A stretch of DNA of 7,916 bases from JBQCEE01 sp051960575 (GCF_051960575.1 NZ_JBQCEE010000150.1:1-7916); one strand, 5' to 3'; shown: positions 1 to 6,714, numbered from the stretch's first letter. Numbers and translations: made by a program. The notes: generated by a model not told the origin, from the sequence alone.

Positions 1-1597
1 CGAAGCCGGGGACGCGGGTGCCGTCCTCCAGGTCGACCGCGCCGAGTGCGAGCGGCGGCGCGATCCGCGGCAGCAGCGTGCCCAGCCCGTGCGCCGGCAG
101 CTCCCAGACCTCGACCTCGAGCCCCGACGGGTTGTCGCCGCGCAGCAGCCCGGGCCGCCGGAACGGGCCCGGCACCTCGTGCAGCCGGTAGCCGGGTGCG
201 GTGCGGCCGCGGCGGAACAGTCGGCCGCCCAGTTCGACCAGCTCGCGGTTGGCCGGCTGACCGGTGAGGTGTGCACCCGCGACCGCGAGCAGTTCGCCGC
301 CGATCGTCGGCGGTTCGACCGGTTCGCCGCACCAGGCCGCGGCGAGGTCGAGCAACGGCTCGTCGGCGAAAGCCGGTGCCAGCAGCTGCACACCGAACGG
401 CAGCCCGTCGGTCCGGCGTCCGGCCGGGACCGCCACCGCGCACAGGTCGAAGAGGTTGGCCATGTTCGTGTACGTGCCGAGGCGCGCGTTGACACCGATC
501 GGGTCGTCGGTCACCTCGGCGTGCGTCGGGTGGTTCGGCGTCGTCGGCAGCAGCAGCGCGTCGGCGCCGACGAACACCGTCTCGGCGGTGCGCCGCAGGC
601 CGGCCAGCCGCTGCTGGGCCGCGAAGACGTCGGCCGCCGCGAACCGCGCGGCGCCGAGCACGATCGTGCGCACGGTCGGGTCGAGGTGCGGGCCGTCGAC
701 GGTGAGCGCCCCGCCGAACGCGGCCAGCCGCTCGGCCACCAGCGCGCTTTCGTAGAGCAGGCGGGCGGCGGCCAGGAAGGCGCTCACCTCCACGCGGACG
801 ACGGTGCCCAGGGTCGCGGCGTGGTCGACCGCCGCGGCCCATGCGTCCCGGGCGGCGGGCTCGAGGTCGAGGGGGGCGTCGGGCACGGCGATGACCCGCA
901 TCGTGCGCGCGACACCGGGCGGGGGCGCGACCGGCCGTGCGCGCGAACCGGGATCGGCGGCGTCCGGCCCGACCATGACGGCGAGCGCGCGTCGTCCGGC
1001 GGCCACCGTGCGCGTGAAGGTGGTGACGCAGTCGAGCGACGGGCAGGCCGGCACGACGCCGGTGGTGGGCACGAGACCGCGGGTGGGCTTGATGCCCACC
1101 AGGCCGTTGAACGCGGCCGGCACCCGGCCGCTGCCGGCGGTGTCGGTGCCGAGCGCGAGGTCGGCGAGGCCGCCGGCGACGGCGACCGCGCTGCCGGACG
1201 AACTGCCGCCGCTGACGTGGTCGGCCGAGAAGACGCTGCTGCACGCGCCGTACGGCGAGCGGGTGCCGACGAGCCCGGTGGCGTACTGGTCGTGGTTGGT
1301 CTTGCCGACCGGCACGGCGCCGGCGGCGAGCAGCCGGGCGACGGCCGTGGCGTGCCGGGTCGCCGGCGTCGTCCGTGACGGGTCTGCCGCGGTCGTCGGT
1401 ACGCCGGCGAGGTCGATGTTGTCCTTGATCGCGACGCGCACGCCGGCGAGGGGTCCGTCGCGGCCCGCTGGGTCCTCATAGGCCGTCCGCTCCTCGTCCG
1501 ACAGCACCCGGATGAAGACCGCTTGTCCCCCGGCCCGGTCGTTCCCAGGCCCGGGAACTGCCTGGGACTGGGGACAAGGCGTCTGTTCGACGGTCAC
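1..1597 (-). CDS. atzF: Allophanate hydrolase (C-terminus beyond window)
   Basis: Cytoplasmic amidase-signature enzyme that hydrolyses allophanate to ammonia and CO2, the last step of urea/guanidine carboxylase pathways. 532 residues are visible, and the 3' end runs off the window at EDGTRVPGF, probably some 30 residues before the stop. The Ser-cisSer-Lys triad is present: K58 in AIKDNID, S132 in GGSSSGS, S156 in DTAGSGR. The 74- and 24-residue spacings match those I recall for AtzF of Pseudomonas sp. ADP (K91, S165, S189). The small C-terminal allophanate hydrolase domain is also visible (GYRLHEVPGPFRRPGLL, LEVEVWELP, PPLALGAVDLEDG). The GTG start at 1597 overlaps the upstream stop (GTGA) and has a GGGAGG Shine-Dalgarno 7 nt away (1605-1610). 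The N-terminus is about 35 residues shorter than in AtzF of strain ADP. Codons 4-25 coincide with a palindrome and are unusually AT-ending. Confidence 0.95.
   Translation of the reverse strand, partial: MTVEQTPCPQSQAVPGPGNDRAGGQAVFIRVLSDEERTAYEDPAGRDGPLAGVRVAIKDNIDLAGVPTTAADPSRTTPATRHATAVARLLAAGAVPVGKTNHDQYATGLVGTRSPYGACSSVFSADHVSGGSSSGSAVAVAGGLADLALGTDTAGSGRVPAAFNGLVGIKPTRGLVPTTGVVPACPSLDCVTTFTRTVAAGRRALAVMVGPDAADPGSRARPVAPPPGVARTMRVIAVPDAPLDLEPAARDAWAAAVDHAATLGTVVRVEVSAFLAAARLLYESALVAERLAAFGGALTVDGPHLDPTVRTIVLGAARFAAADVFAAQQRLAGLRRTAETVFVGADALLLPTTPNHPTHAEVTDDPIGVNARLGTYTNMANLFDLCAVAVPAGRRTDGLPFGVQLLAPAFADEPLLDLAAAWCGEPVEPPTIGGELLAVAGAHLTGQPANRELVELGGRLFRRGRTAPGYRLHEVPGPFRRPGLLRGDNPSGLEVEVWELPAHGLGTLLPRIAPPLALGAVDLEDGTRVPGF
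1522..1578 (-). repeat. Nested palindrome in the first codons of atzF
   Basis: Two perfect inverted repeats are nested here. The outer arms are CTTGTCCCC (1570-1578) and GGGGACAAG (1522-1530), 9 bp. The inner arms are CCCAGGC (1560-1566) and GCCTGGG (1544-1550), 7 bp, with a 9-nt loop. An alternative 6-bp hairpin, GTTCCC/GGGAAC (1541-1558), excludes the inner stem. The structure begins about 20 nt after the GTG start and encodes a low-complexity Pro/Gly/Gln stretch. Eight of the codons 4-25 end in A or T, although neighbouring genes use almost only G or C there. Either a small palindromic element was inserted or an RNA hairpin is kept near the start. No second copy was noticed in the window. 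Confidence 0.75.
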
Positions 1598-3612
1598 TTC
1601 GCGGCCTCCCAGCGGGCGCGCTCGGCGGCGAACGCCGCCTCACGACGGGTACGGAACGCCTCGATCTCGTCCGCGTGCTGCGTCTCGAGCGCCGCGACCT
1701 CGGCGAGGGAGAACGTGGCCGGACGTGCCTCGAGATTTGCGCGGCCGGCCTTGATGTCGGCCCGCAGCGTGGCGAGTTCCGCCGCGTCGACCGGCCGGAA
1801 CCGCAGCCGGTCGAACGGACGCAGCAACCACGGCAGCTCGTCCGAGCCGGGCACGTGCCGCCAGACCGGCACGGTGCGCCCGACCAGCTGGTAGCCACCC
1901 GGGCCCTCCATGCCGTAGACGCAGAGGTACACCCCGCCGATGCCGACGGCGTTCTGGGGCGTCCAGGTGCGGGCCGGATCGTACTTCGTGGTCACCAGCC
2001 GGTGGCGCGGGTCGATCGGCACCGCCACCGGCGCGCCGAGGTACACGTCGCCGAGCCCGACGACGAGGTAGGTGGCCGCGGTGACGATGTCGAACACGTC
2101 GTCGCGCTCGGCGAGATCGTTGACGCGGCGGATGAACTCGACGTTGTCGGGACACCACGGCGCGTCCGGCCGCACCCCGCGCTGGTAGCGCCGCATCGCC
2201 TCGTGCGCCTCGGGGTGGTCGAGCGCGAGCGGCAACGTCACCTCGCGCACCGGCAGTTCGACGGTGCTCGGGTCGGGCACCGCGGCGGCGAGCCGCACGA
2301 CCAGCTCGGCGAGATCGGGCAGCGGCAGCCGCGACTCGTCGACCTGGACGAGCATCGACCGCACCCCCTCGACCAGCTCGCGGACGGCGCCGTGCTGCTG
2401 CCCGCGCAGTGCCTCGGCGAGCAGGTGCACCCACAGCCGCACCCGCAGGTCGAGCACCGGGGCGCCGACCTCGACGAGCAGGTGGTGGTCGCCGGCGCGT
2501 CGCACGGTGAAGGCGGGCGTGTGGCCGCTCGCCGCGCGTTGCGCCAGCACGATCGCGTCATCGCGGTCCGGCACGGGCGGTGGCGTCGTCTCGCCGAACA
2601 GCGCCGCGAGCGGATCGGCGAGCAGGGCGGAGCGGGCGGCATTGGCGGCGTCGGCCTCGGTCGCGCTGACCGGTTGCAACCGCACCGTGTCACCCGGACG
2701 CAGCTGGGCGAGCTTCCAGCGGTCGGCGCGCACCACCACGCACGGCACGACGAAGCCGCCGAGCGACGGGCCGTCGGGGCCGACGATCACCGGGGTGTCG
2801 CCCGACAGCATGATGCCGCCGACCGGGTAGGCGCTGTCGTGGATGTTGGACGGGTGCAGGCCGGCCTCGCCGCCGTCCGGGCGAGCCCACTGCGGCGCCG
2901 GGCCGACGAACCGGACGCCGGTGCGGTCGGCGCGGTGGTCGACGGCCCAGGTGGTGTCCCAGAGCGCCTCGACACCTGACGAGGTCAGGTGCTCGGGCGC
3001 GCCGTGCGGGCCCGGCAGCACGCGCAGCGTCCAGTCGGTCGTGAGGGTCGGCAGCAGTCCCGCGACGTCGAGCGGCGCGGCGCAGTTCTCCGCGCGGCCG
3101 ACGGGCAGTTCGTCGCCGTCGGCGAGCGCGCGACCCTCGTGCCCACCGAAGCCGCCGAGCACGAACGTTGCACGCGAGCCCAGGTCGAGCGGCACGGCGA
3201 TCCCGCCGGCCACCGCGAGGTAGCCGCGCATGCCCGGCGCACCGCACGGCCCGAGATCGACGACGGCGCCGGCCGGCACCACGGTGACGATGCCCGGCCT
3301 GATCGGGCGGCCGTCGAGCGTCGGCCGGGCCGCGCCGGTGACGCAGACGAGCACGCGCCGGTCGAAGCGCACGGCCGCACCCGTCATGACGCACTCGAGC
3401 CCGGCAGCGTTCGGCGGGTTGCCCACGGCGAGGTTGGCGAGCGCGAACGACAGGTCGTCCCACGCACCCGACGGCGGCACGCCGACGTCCCACAGCCCGG
3501 TGCGACCGGGGAGGTCCTGGACGGTCGTCTGCAGGCCGGCCCGCACGACGGTCATCACCGCCTGGTCGTGGCCGACCACGCGGTCGTCGGGCCGGGCCTC
3601 GACCGCCGTCAC
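1594..3612 (-). CDS. Carboxyltransferase-only urea/guanidine carboxylase subunit
   Basis: 672 residues homologous to the carboxyltransferase part of urea/guanidine carboxylase, which moves CO2 from carboxybiotin to the amine substrate. The AHS2 (KipA/PxpC-like) domain covers about residues 20-315 (TTVQDLPGRTG at 29-39, WDVGVPPSG at 41-49, SGDTPVIVGPDGPSLGGF at 270-287). The AHS1 (KipI/PxpB-like) domain covers about 365-610 (RPDAPWCPDNVEFIRR, VYLCVYGMEGPGGYQLVGRT). It ends in a charged helix, ARWEAAK, at the point where full-length enzymes continue into the biotin carrier domain. No ATP-grasp biotin carboxylase domain and no biotinylation motif (EAMKM-like) is present, so the protein cannot act alone. 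The GTG start at 3612 overlaps the preceding stop (GTGA), and its first 19 codons all end in G or C. ATG 3555, with a weak AGG, is the alternative start. AHS2-AHS1 order and the neighbours argue against 5-oxoprolinase PxpBC. Confidence 0.9.
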   Translation of the reverse strand: MTAVEARPDDRVVGHDQAVMTVVRAGLQTTVQDLPGRTGLWDVGVPPSGAWDDLSFALANLAVGNPPNAAGLECVMTGAAVRFDRRVLVCVTGAARPTLDGRPIRPGIVTVVPAGAVVDLGPCGAPGMRGYLAVAGGIAVPLDLGSRATFVLGGFGGHEGRALADGDELPVGRAENCAAPLDVAGLLPTLTTDWTLRVLPGPHGAPEHLTSSGVEALWDTTWAVDHRADRTGVRFVGPAPQWARPDGGEAGLHPSNIHDSAYPVGGIMLSGDTPVIVGPDGPSLGGFVVPCVVVRADRWKLAQLRPGDTVRLQPVSATEADAANAARSALLADPLAALFGETTPPPVPDRDDAIVLAQRAASGHTPAFTVRRAGDHHLLVEVGAPVLDLRVRLWVHLLAEALRGQQHGAVRELVEGVRSMLVQVDESRLPLPDLAELVVRLAAAVPDPSTVELPVREVTLPLALDHPEAHEAMRRYQRGVRPDAPWCPDNVEFIRRVNDLAERDDVFDIVTAATYLVVGLGDVYLGAPVAVPIDPRHRLVTTKYDPARTWTPQNAVGIGGVYLCVYGMEGPGGYQLVGRTVPVWRHVPGSDELPWLLRPFDRLRFRPVDAAELATLRADIKAGRANLEARPATFSLAEVAALETQHADEIEAFRTRREAAFAAERARWEAAK
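1605..1610 (-). promoter_or_regulatory. Shine-Dalgarno site for atzF
   Basis: GGGAGG on the minus strand lies 7 nt before the GTG at 1597 and sits inside the last codons of the carboxyltransferase gene. It is one of the clearest ribosome-binding sites in the operon. It fixes the start of atzF upstream of the palindrome, so the palindrome is translated. Confidence 0.75.
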
Positions 3613-4238
3613 TGCTGCCACCAGCCGAGCAGCTGGATCGGTGTCGGGTTCCACCCGTTGCAAGGGTTGTTGAGCTGCGGGCAGTTGCTGATGAGCACGA
3701 CGAGATCGCGCTCGGCGCGCACCTGCACGTACTTGCCCGGCGCCGAGACGCCGTCGGCGAAGGTGAGACCACCGTCGGCGGTCACCGGCACGTTCATGAA
3801 GAAGTTGATGTTGTGAGTGAGCTCGCGCGGGCCGAGGCCGACCTGCGCCCCGTAGCGCAGGAACGTCTCGCGGCAGGCGTGCTGGTGGCGGGTGTGCATG
3901 CCGTAGCGGACGACGTTCGACTCCTGCGCGCACGCGCCGCCGAGCGTGTCGTGCCGCCCGCACGTGTCGTCGGTGATGGTCGCCAGCACGTCGTTGCGCT
4001 GCGACCGCAGCTGCGAGCCGAGGGTCAGGTACACCGAGCCCTGCTCACGGATCGTGTCCATCGCGCTGTAGCGGTTGCGCAGGTCGGTCGCGTCGAAGAA
4101 CAGGGTGTCGGCCGCCTGGTTGCCGTGCAGGTCGACGATGCGGAACTCACCGCCGGCGGGGATGGTGCCGAGGTGGCCGTCGCCGGGCTGGACGACGACG
4201 TCGAGCGCGGTGCGCGCACCCAGCGAGATCACGCTCAT
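3609..4238 (-). CDS. cgdB: DUF1989 protein, UAAP2 type; probable carboxyguanidine deiminase subunit
   Basis: 209 residues of the family once annotated as urea carboxylase-associated protein 2. UAAP1/UAAP2 pairs are now known to form carboxyguanidine deiminase, which converts carboxyguanidine to allophanate and ammonia. Visible signatures are RIVDLHGNQAADTLFFDA (33-50), YSAMDTIREQG (57-67), CGRHDTLGGAC (93-103), NINFFMNVPVT (143-153), GLTFADGVSAPGKYV (157-171) and SNCPQLNNPCN (184-194). C93, H96, D97, C103, C186 and C193 are candidate metal or catalytic ligands and all appear intact. The ATG at 4238 overlaps the stop of the UAAP1-type gene (ATGA), suggesting coupled translation and equal subunit amounts. 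The A/B letter follows UAAP numbering and is less certain than the family. Confidence 0.9.
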   Translation of the reverse strand: MSVISLGARTALDVVVQPGDGHLGTIPAGGEFRIVDLHGNQAADTLFFDATDLRNRYSAMDTIREQGSVYLTLGSQLRSQRNDVLATITDDTCGRHDTLGGACAQESNVVRYGMHTRHQHACRETFLRYGAQVGLGPRELTHNINFFMNVPVTADGGLTFADGVSAPGKYVQVRAERDLVVLISNCPQLNNPCNGWNPTPIQLLGWWQQ

Positions 4239-4924
4239 GCCAGCACCGCCCGGGCCTGCTCGAGCGCGTGGGCACTCTCGGCGCGGAACCTCATCGACGG
4301 GTCGTCGGCGCCGTAGGGGGCCGCCTCGGTGATCTCGACCCGGACGGCGCCGGGCGACCACCGCAGATCCAACGGATGTGGAGCCGTGGACGCGACGAGC
4401 AGCAGGTCGACCTCGGCGCGCAGCGTCACCGTGTCGCCGGCGCGGGCGTGCCCGTCGACGAAGGTGAGCTGGGCGTCGTCGTCCAGGGCGACCTTGCTGA
4501 ACAGGTTGACGCACGCGTGCAGGTCGTCCTCGTCGCGTCCGTGCTTGCGCAGTTCCGACACCAGCAGGCTGCGCGCCGACCGCTTCCAGCCGTTCCGTTC
4601 GGCCGCGTACGACGACGCCGGCACGTGAACGTCGAGCGAGTGACCGCTGATGCAGTCGTGCCAGTCGAGGCTGGACGCGGTCACCGAGGTCAGCCCGACA
4701 CCGCGGTCGGACATCAGCACCATCGGCGGCGCGACGTTTGCGCGCATCTGCGCTTTCAGCGTGTCCGGGATGTTGAGCCGGTCGACGGGGTCGTGCGCGG
4801 CGAACAGCAGCAGGCTGAGGTTCGCGCCGTCGTCCAGCGCGGTGAAGGTGATCGCGCGGCCGCGCCGCACGAGCAGCGACCACCCCGCGTCCGGCGGGAT
4901 GTCGTGGGTGAGCAGCGCGCTCAT
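4235..4924 (-). CDS. cgdA: DUF1989 protein, UAAP1 type; probable carboxyguanidine deiminase subunit
   Basis: 229 residues, the partner of the UAAP2-type protein encoded next. Family signatures are IPPDAGWSLLVRRGRAITF (9-27), DDGANLSLLLF (31-41), LNIPDTLKAQM (50-60), WHDCISGHS (88-96), NLFSKVALDDD (140-150), LTFVDGHARAGD (153-164) and APHPLD (181-186). UAAP1 proteins I remember carry WHDTVCGTC and TCPHPLD. Here these read WHDCISGHS and TAPHPLD, so two of those cysteines are missing or moved. This may mark an actinobacterial subgroup, or a structural subunit whose partner holds the main metal site. The ATG at 4924 overlaps the permease stop (ATGA) and the TGA overlaps the next ATG. The A/B letter is tentative; the family and operon role are not. 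Confidence 0.87.
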   Translation of the reverse strand: MSALLTHDIPPDAGWSLLVRRGRAITFTALDDGANLSLLLFAAHDPVDRLNIPDTLKAQMRANVAPPMVLMSDRGVGLTSVTASSLDWHDCISGHSLDVHVPASSYAAERNGWKRSARSLLVSELRKHGRDEDDLHACVNLFSKVALDDDAQLTFVDGHARAGDTVTLRAEVDLLLVASTAPHPLDLRWSPGAVRVEITEAAPYGADDPSMRFRAESAHALEQARAVLA

Positions 4925-6432
4925 GCGGTGGCCTCGGCGAGCGCGATGGGCATGACCGGGTCGCGGCGCTGGGCGCGTTGCACGCCGAAGGCGATCGCGC
5001 CGAGCAGCACCGCGCCGGCCAGGAACAGCTCGGGGAAGTACTGCAGGTACCAGTCGGTGCCGTAGACCTTCGTGCGCGGCCACGCCAGGTTGACGGCCAT
5101 GAAGACGCCCCAGGCGATGGCGACGACGTTCACCACGACGCCGAGCCGGCCCAGCGAGAAGAGCCCCGACGCCTGCGGCAGGCCGCCGCGCACCCGGCGC
5201 AGCAGCAGCGGCACCGTCACCATCAGGTAGGCGATGTACAGCAGCATGATGCAGACGCTCGACAGGGCCAGGAAGACGAGCGGGTTGTCGACGTTGACGT
5301 AGAGCAGCGCGACGGTCAGCAGGCCGACGAGGATCGCCGGGCGGATCGGCGTGCCGGTGCGGGGGTTGACCACCGACAGCGCGTCCGAGAACGGCAGCAC
5401 GCGGTCGCGCGCCATCGAGAACATCATGCGGGTGGTGGCCGTCTGGATGGCCAGTGTGCAGACGGTGACGGCGATGGCGACGTCGACGAGGAAGACGCGG
5501 CCGAGGGTGTCGCCGAGACGCGACGTGAGCACGTAGGGCAGGCCGCGGGCCGGGTCGGCGAGGCTGCCGTCGGTGGTCGACGGGGCGGCCATGAGCGTGG
5601 CCAGCAGCATCAGGGCGCCGCCGATGCCCGAGACGACGAGGGCGCGCAGGATGGTGCGGGGCGCGGTGCGGCGCGGATTCTTCGTCTCCTCCGACAGCTC
5701 GCCCGCGCTGTCGAACCCGACCATGACGTAGGCGGCCATGAGCCCGGAGATCACGAACGACCAGAGGTACGCCGAGCCGTGGCCGACACCGGCGCCGGTG
5801 TGGAAGACGATGCCCGGGCCACGCTTGGCGTGCGAGAAGAGTGCGATGCAGAGCAGCGCGACGCCGACCAGTTCGCAGGTGACGCCAATGCTGTTGATGA
5901 GCGACATCGCCTTGATGCCGACGGCGTTGATGGTGGTGGTGACGACGAGCAGCAGGCTGCCGAGGATGACCGCGTTCGTGCCCGGGTTGTCGACGATCTC
6001 GAAGCCGCTCCAGATCGACGGCAGCACCACCTGCATCGCGACCGCGGCCGCGGCGACGGTGCAGATCTGCGCGACGAGCATCAGCCAGCCGGCCGCCCAC
6101 CCCCAGATCGCGCCGCCGAGCCGCGTGGCCCACTGGTAGATGCAGCCGCTGATCGGGTACCGGGCGGCGAGCTCGGCGAAACAGAGGGCGACGAGGAACT
6201 GGCCGACGAACACGATCGGCCACGTCCAGAAGAAGGCCGGGCCGCCGGCGCCGAAGCCGAAGTAGAACAGCTGGAAGACGGTGGTGAGGATCGAGACGAA
6301 CGAGAAGCCGGCGGCGAACGAGCCGTACGTGCCGATCGATCGATGCAGCTTCTGTTCGTAGCCGAAGCCGGCGAGGTCGGCGGAGTCGGCCGCCGCGTCG
6401 GTGGTGATCGGCCGGTCAGCGAGTGCGGTCAC
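4921..6432 (-). CDS. APC-family permease of the guanidine/urea carboxylase system
   Basis: 503-residue inner-membrane transporter of the amino acid-polyamine-organocation superfamily, resembling the permeases named urea carboxylase-related amino acid permease. About twelve hydrophobic segments are visible. The N-terminal signature YEQKLHRSIGTYGSFAAGFS (25-44) leads into the first one, and FDSAGELSEETKNPRRTAP (240-258) is the characteristic cytoplasmic loop. As first gene behind a guanidine-I riboswitch, it probably imports guanidine or a guanidinium compound; substrate is inferred from context only. The GTG at 6432 was chosen because GGAGG lies 5 nt upstream and homology starts shortly after. 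A longer reading to an ATG at 6660 would translate the riboswitch and is rejected. The start codon and Shine-Dalgarno site lie in an RNA hairpin. The 3' end overlaps the next gene by ATGA. Confidence 0.92.
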   Translation of the reverse strand: MTALADRPITTDAAADSADLAGFGYEQKLHRSIGTYGSFAAGFSFVSILTTVFQLFYFGFGAGGPAFFWTWPIVFVGQFLVALCFAELAARYPISGCIYQWATRLGGAIWGWAAGWLMLVAQICTVAAAAVAMQVVLPSIWSGFEIVDNPGTNAVILGSLLLVVTTTINAVGIKAMSLINSIGVTCELVGVALLCIALFSHAKRGPGIVFHTGAGVGHGSAYLWSFVISGLMAAYVMVGFDSAGELSEETKNPRRTAPRTILRALVVSGIGGALMLLATLMAAPSTTDGSLADPARGLPYVLTSRLGDTLGRVFLVDVAIAVTVCTLAIQTATTRMMFSMARDRVLPFSDALSVVNPRTGTPIRPAILVGLLTVALLYVNVDNPLVFLALSSVCIMLLYIAYLMVTVPLLLRRVRGGLPQASGLFSLGRLGVVVNVVAIAWGVFMAVNLAWPRTKVYGTDWYLQYFPELFLAGAVLLGAIAFGVQRAQRRDPVMPIALAEATA

Positions 6433-6492
6433 ACGGGCCTCCGAATGTCCGGCCCGTGCACGGCATGCCCGGGCCACTGTGGCCTCCCGGGC
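6430..6492 (-). promoter_or_regulatory. Riboswitch expression platform hiding the Shine-Dalgarno site
   Basis: Minus-strand leader between aptamer and start codon. CACGGGCC (6451-6458) and GGCCCGTG (6432-6439) form a perfect 8-bp stem with an 11-nt loop. That stem covers part of the GGAGG site (6438-6442) and the first base of the GTG start. Upstream, GCCCGGG (6486-6492), a conserved part of the aptamer, can pair with CCCGGGC (6467-6473). The same downstream strand can instead pair GGCCCG (6470-6475) with CGGGCC (6451-6456), which would release the ribosome site. This suits a translational ON switch in which ligand binding keeps the 6486-6492 strand in the aptamer. No T-run follows the first hairpin, so transcription termination looks less likely. 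Pairings are seen by eye; the mechanism is inferred. Confidence 0.6.
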
Positions 6493-6602
6493 TTTTCTCC
6501 CGCCGTGGAACGAGGACGGCACCGGCCTCGCCTGCGTCTCTCGGACCAGGCCCGCTGCCCGTGACCTGCTCGGTGAGCGGCCGGTCAGCGGCGGAACCCT
6601 AG
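6483..6602 (-). ncRNA. Guanidine-I riboswitch aptamer (ykkC class)
   Basis: The minus strand carries the three conserved blocks of the guanidine-I aptamer in the right order. CTAGGGTTCCG is at 6592-6602, CTGGTCCGAGAGA lies around the 6540 boundary, and ACGGCGGGAGAAAAGCCCGG extends to near 6489. A variable P1-type hairpin, CCGCTG...CAGCGG, lies between the first two blocks. The second is closed by CCTG/CAGG and the third is preceded by CCGT/ACGG pairing. One departure is a G in place of the usual U in the GGGAUAAAAG segment. This RNA class binds guanidinium and usually turns on downstream carboxylase, DUF1989 or exporter genes. Its place directly before the permease indicates that the operon responds to guanidine. 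Confidence 0.95.
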
Positions 6603-6618
6603 ACGCGCCCCGCACTGG

Positions 6619-6670
6619 TGCGGGTCGGGACCGATTCGACCCGCCGGTCGTTTCGCGCACCCGACCCGCA
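6619..6670 (-). repeat. 11-bp inverted repeat, possible terminator of the SDR gene
   Basis: TGCGGGTCGGG (6619-6629) and CCCGACCCGCA (6660-6670) are perfect inverted copies separated by 30 nt. The gap contains a further small hairpin, CGACC/GGTCG (6637-6650). The right-hand 6619-6624 arm can alternatively pair with CCCGCA at 6609-6614. The repeat lies 45 bp after the SDR stop codon and just before the riboswitch. It could be a GC-rich terminator without a T-run, as is common in actinobacteria, or an operator. No clear -35/-10 pair for the operon was recognised in 6604-6714. Confidence 0.4.
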
Positions 6671-6714
6671 GGTAACCGTCCTGTTTCGCGTCCCTCGCAT
6701 CGGACGACGTCGGA

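Noticed and set aside
1568..1576. DnaA-box-like TTGTCCCCA in the atzF palindrome
   Set aside because: It has one mismatch to the actinobacterial box, no cluster of boxes and no origin genes nearby. The palindrome arms explain it.
1400..1597. Frameshifted biotin carrier domain after the carboxyltransferase stop
   Set aside because: All visible sequence after the stop reads as AtzF. I found no EAMKM-like biotinylation motif in the nearby frames.
1594..3612. Fused 5-oxoprolinase PxpC-PxpB
   Set aside because: The AHS2-then-AHS1 order, the GMEGPGGYQLVGRT and RPDAPWCPDN signatures, and the DUF1989/AtzF neighbours all match urea/guanidine carboxylase. No PxpA-like gene is present.
6416..6466. Small 16-codon upstream reading frame overlapping the permease start
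   Set aside because: It has no Shine-Dalgarno site, and its ATG falls in the GGCATGCC palindrome of the expression platform. Likely chance.
6467..6492. Intrinsic terminator in the riboswitch leader
   Set aside because: The GCCCGGG/CCCGGGC hairpin is real, but no T-run follows on the minus strand. The downstream Shine-Dalgarno-hiding stem favours translational control.
4978..6564. Long open frame on the plus strand opposite the permease
   Set aside because: Its product is Asp/Glu/Arg/Gly-rich without recognisable domains. It is an antisense shadow of a high-GC gene, as are the similar frames at 89-1378 and 1675-2979.
6433..6660. In-frame upstream extension of the permease to an ATG at 6660
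   Set aside because: It would translate the guanidine-I aptamer, yields an Arg/Pro-rich non-membrane stretch, and lacks homology. GTG 6432 has a good ribosome site.
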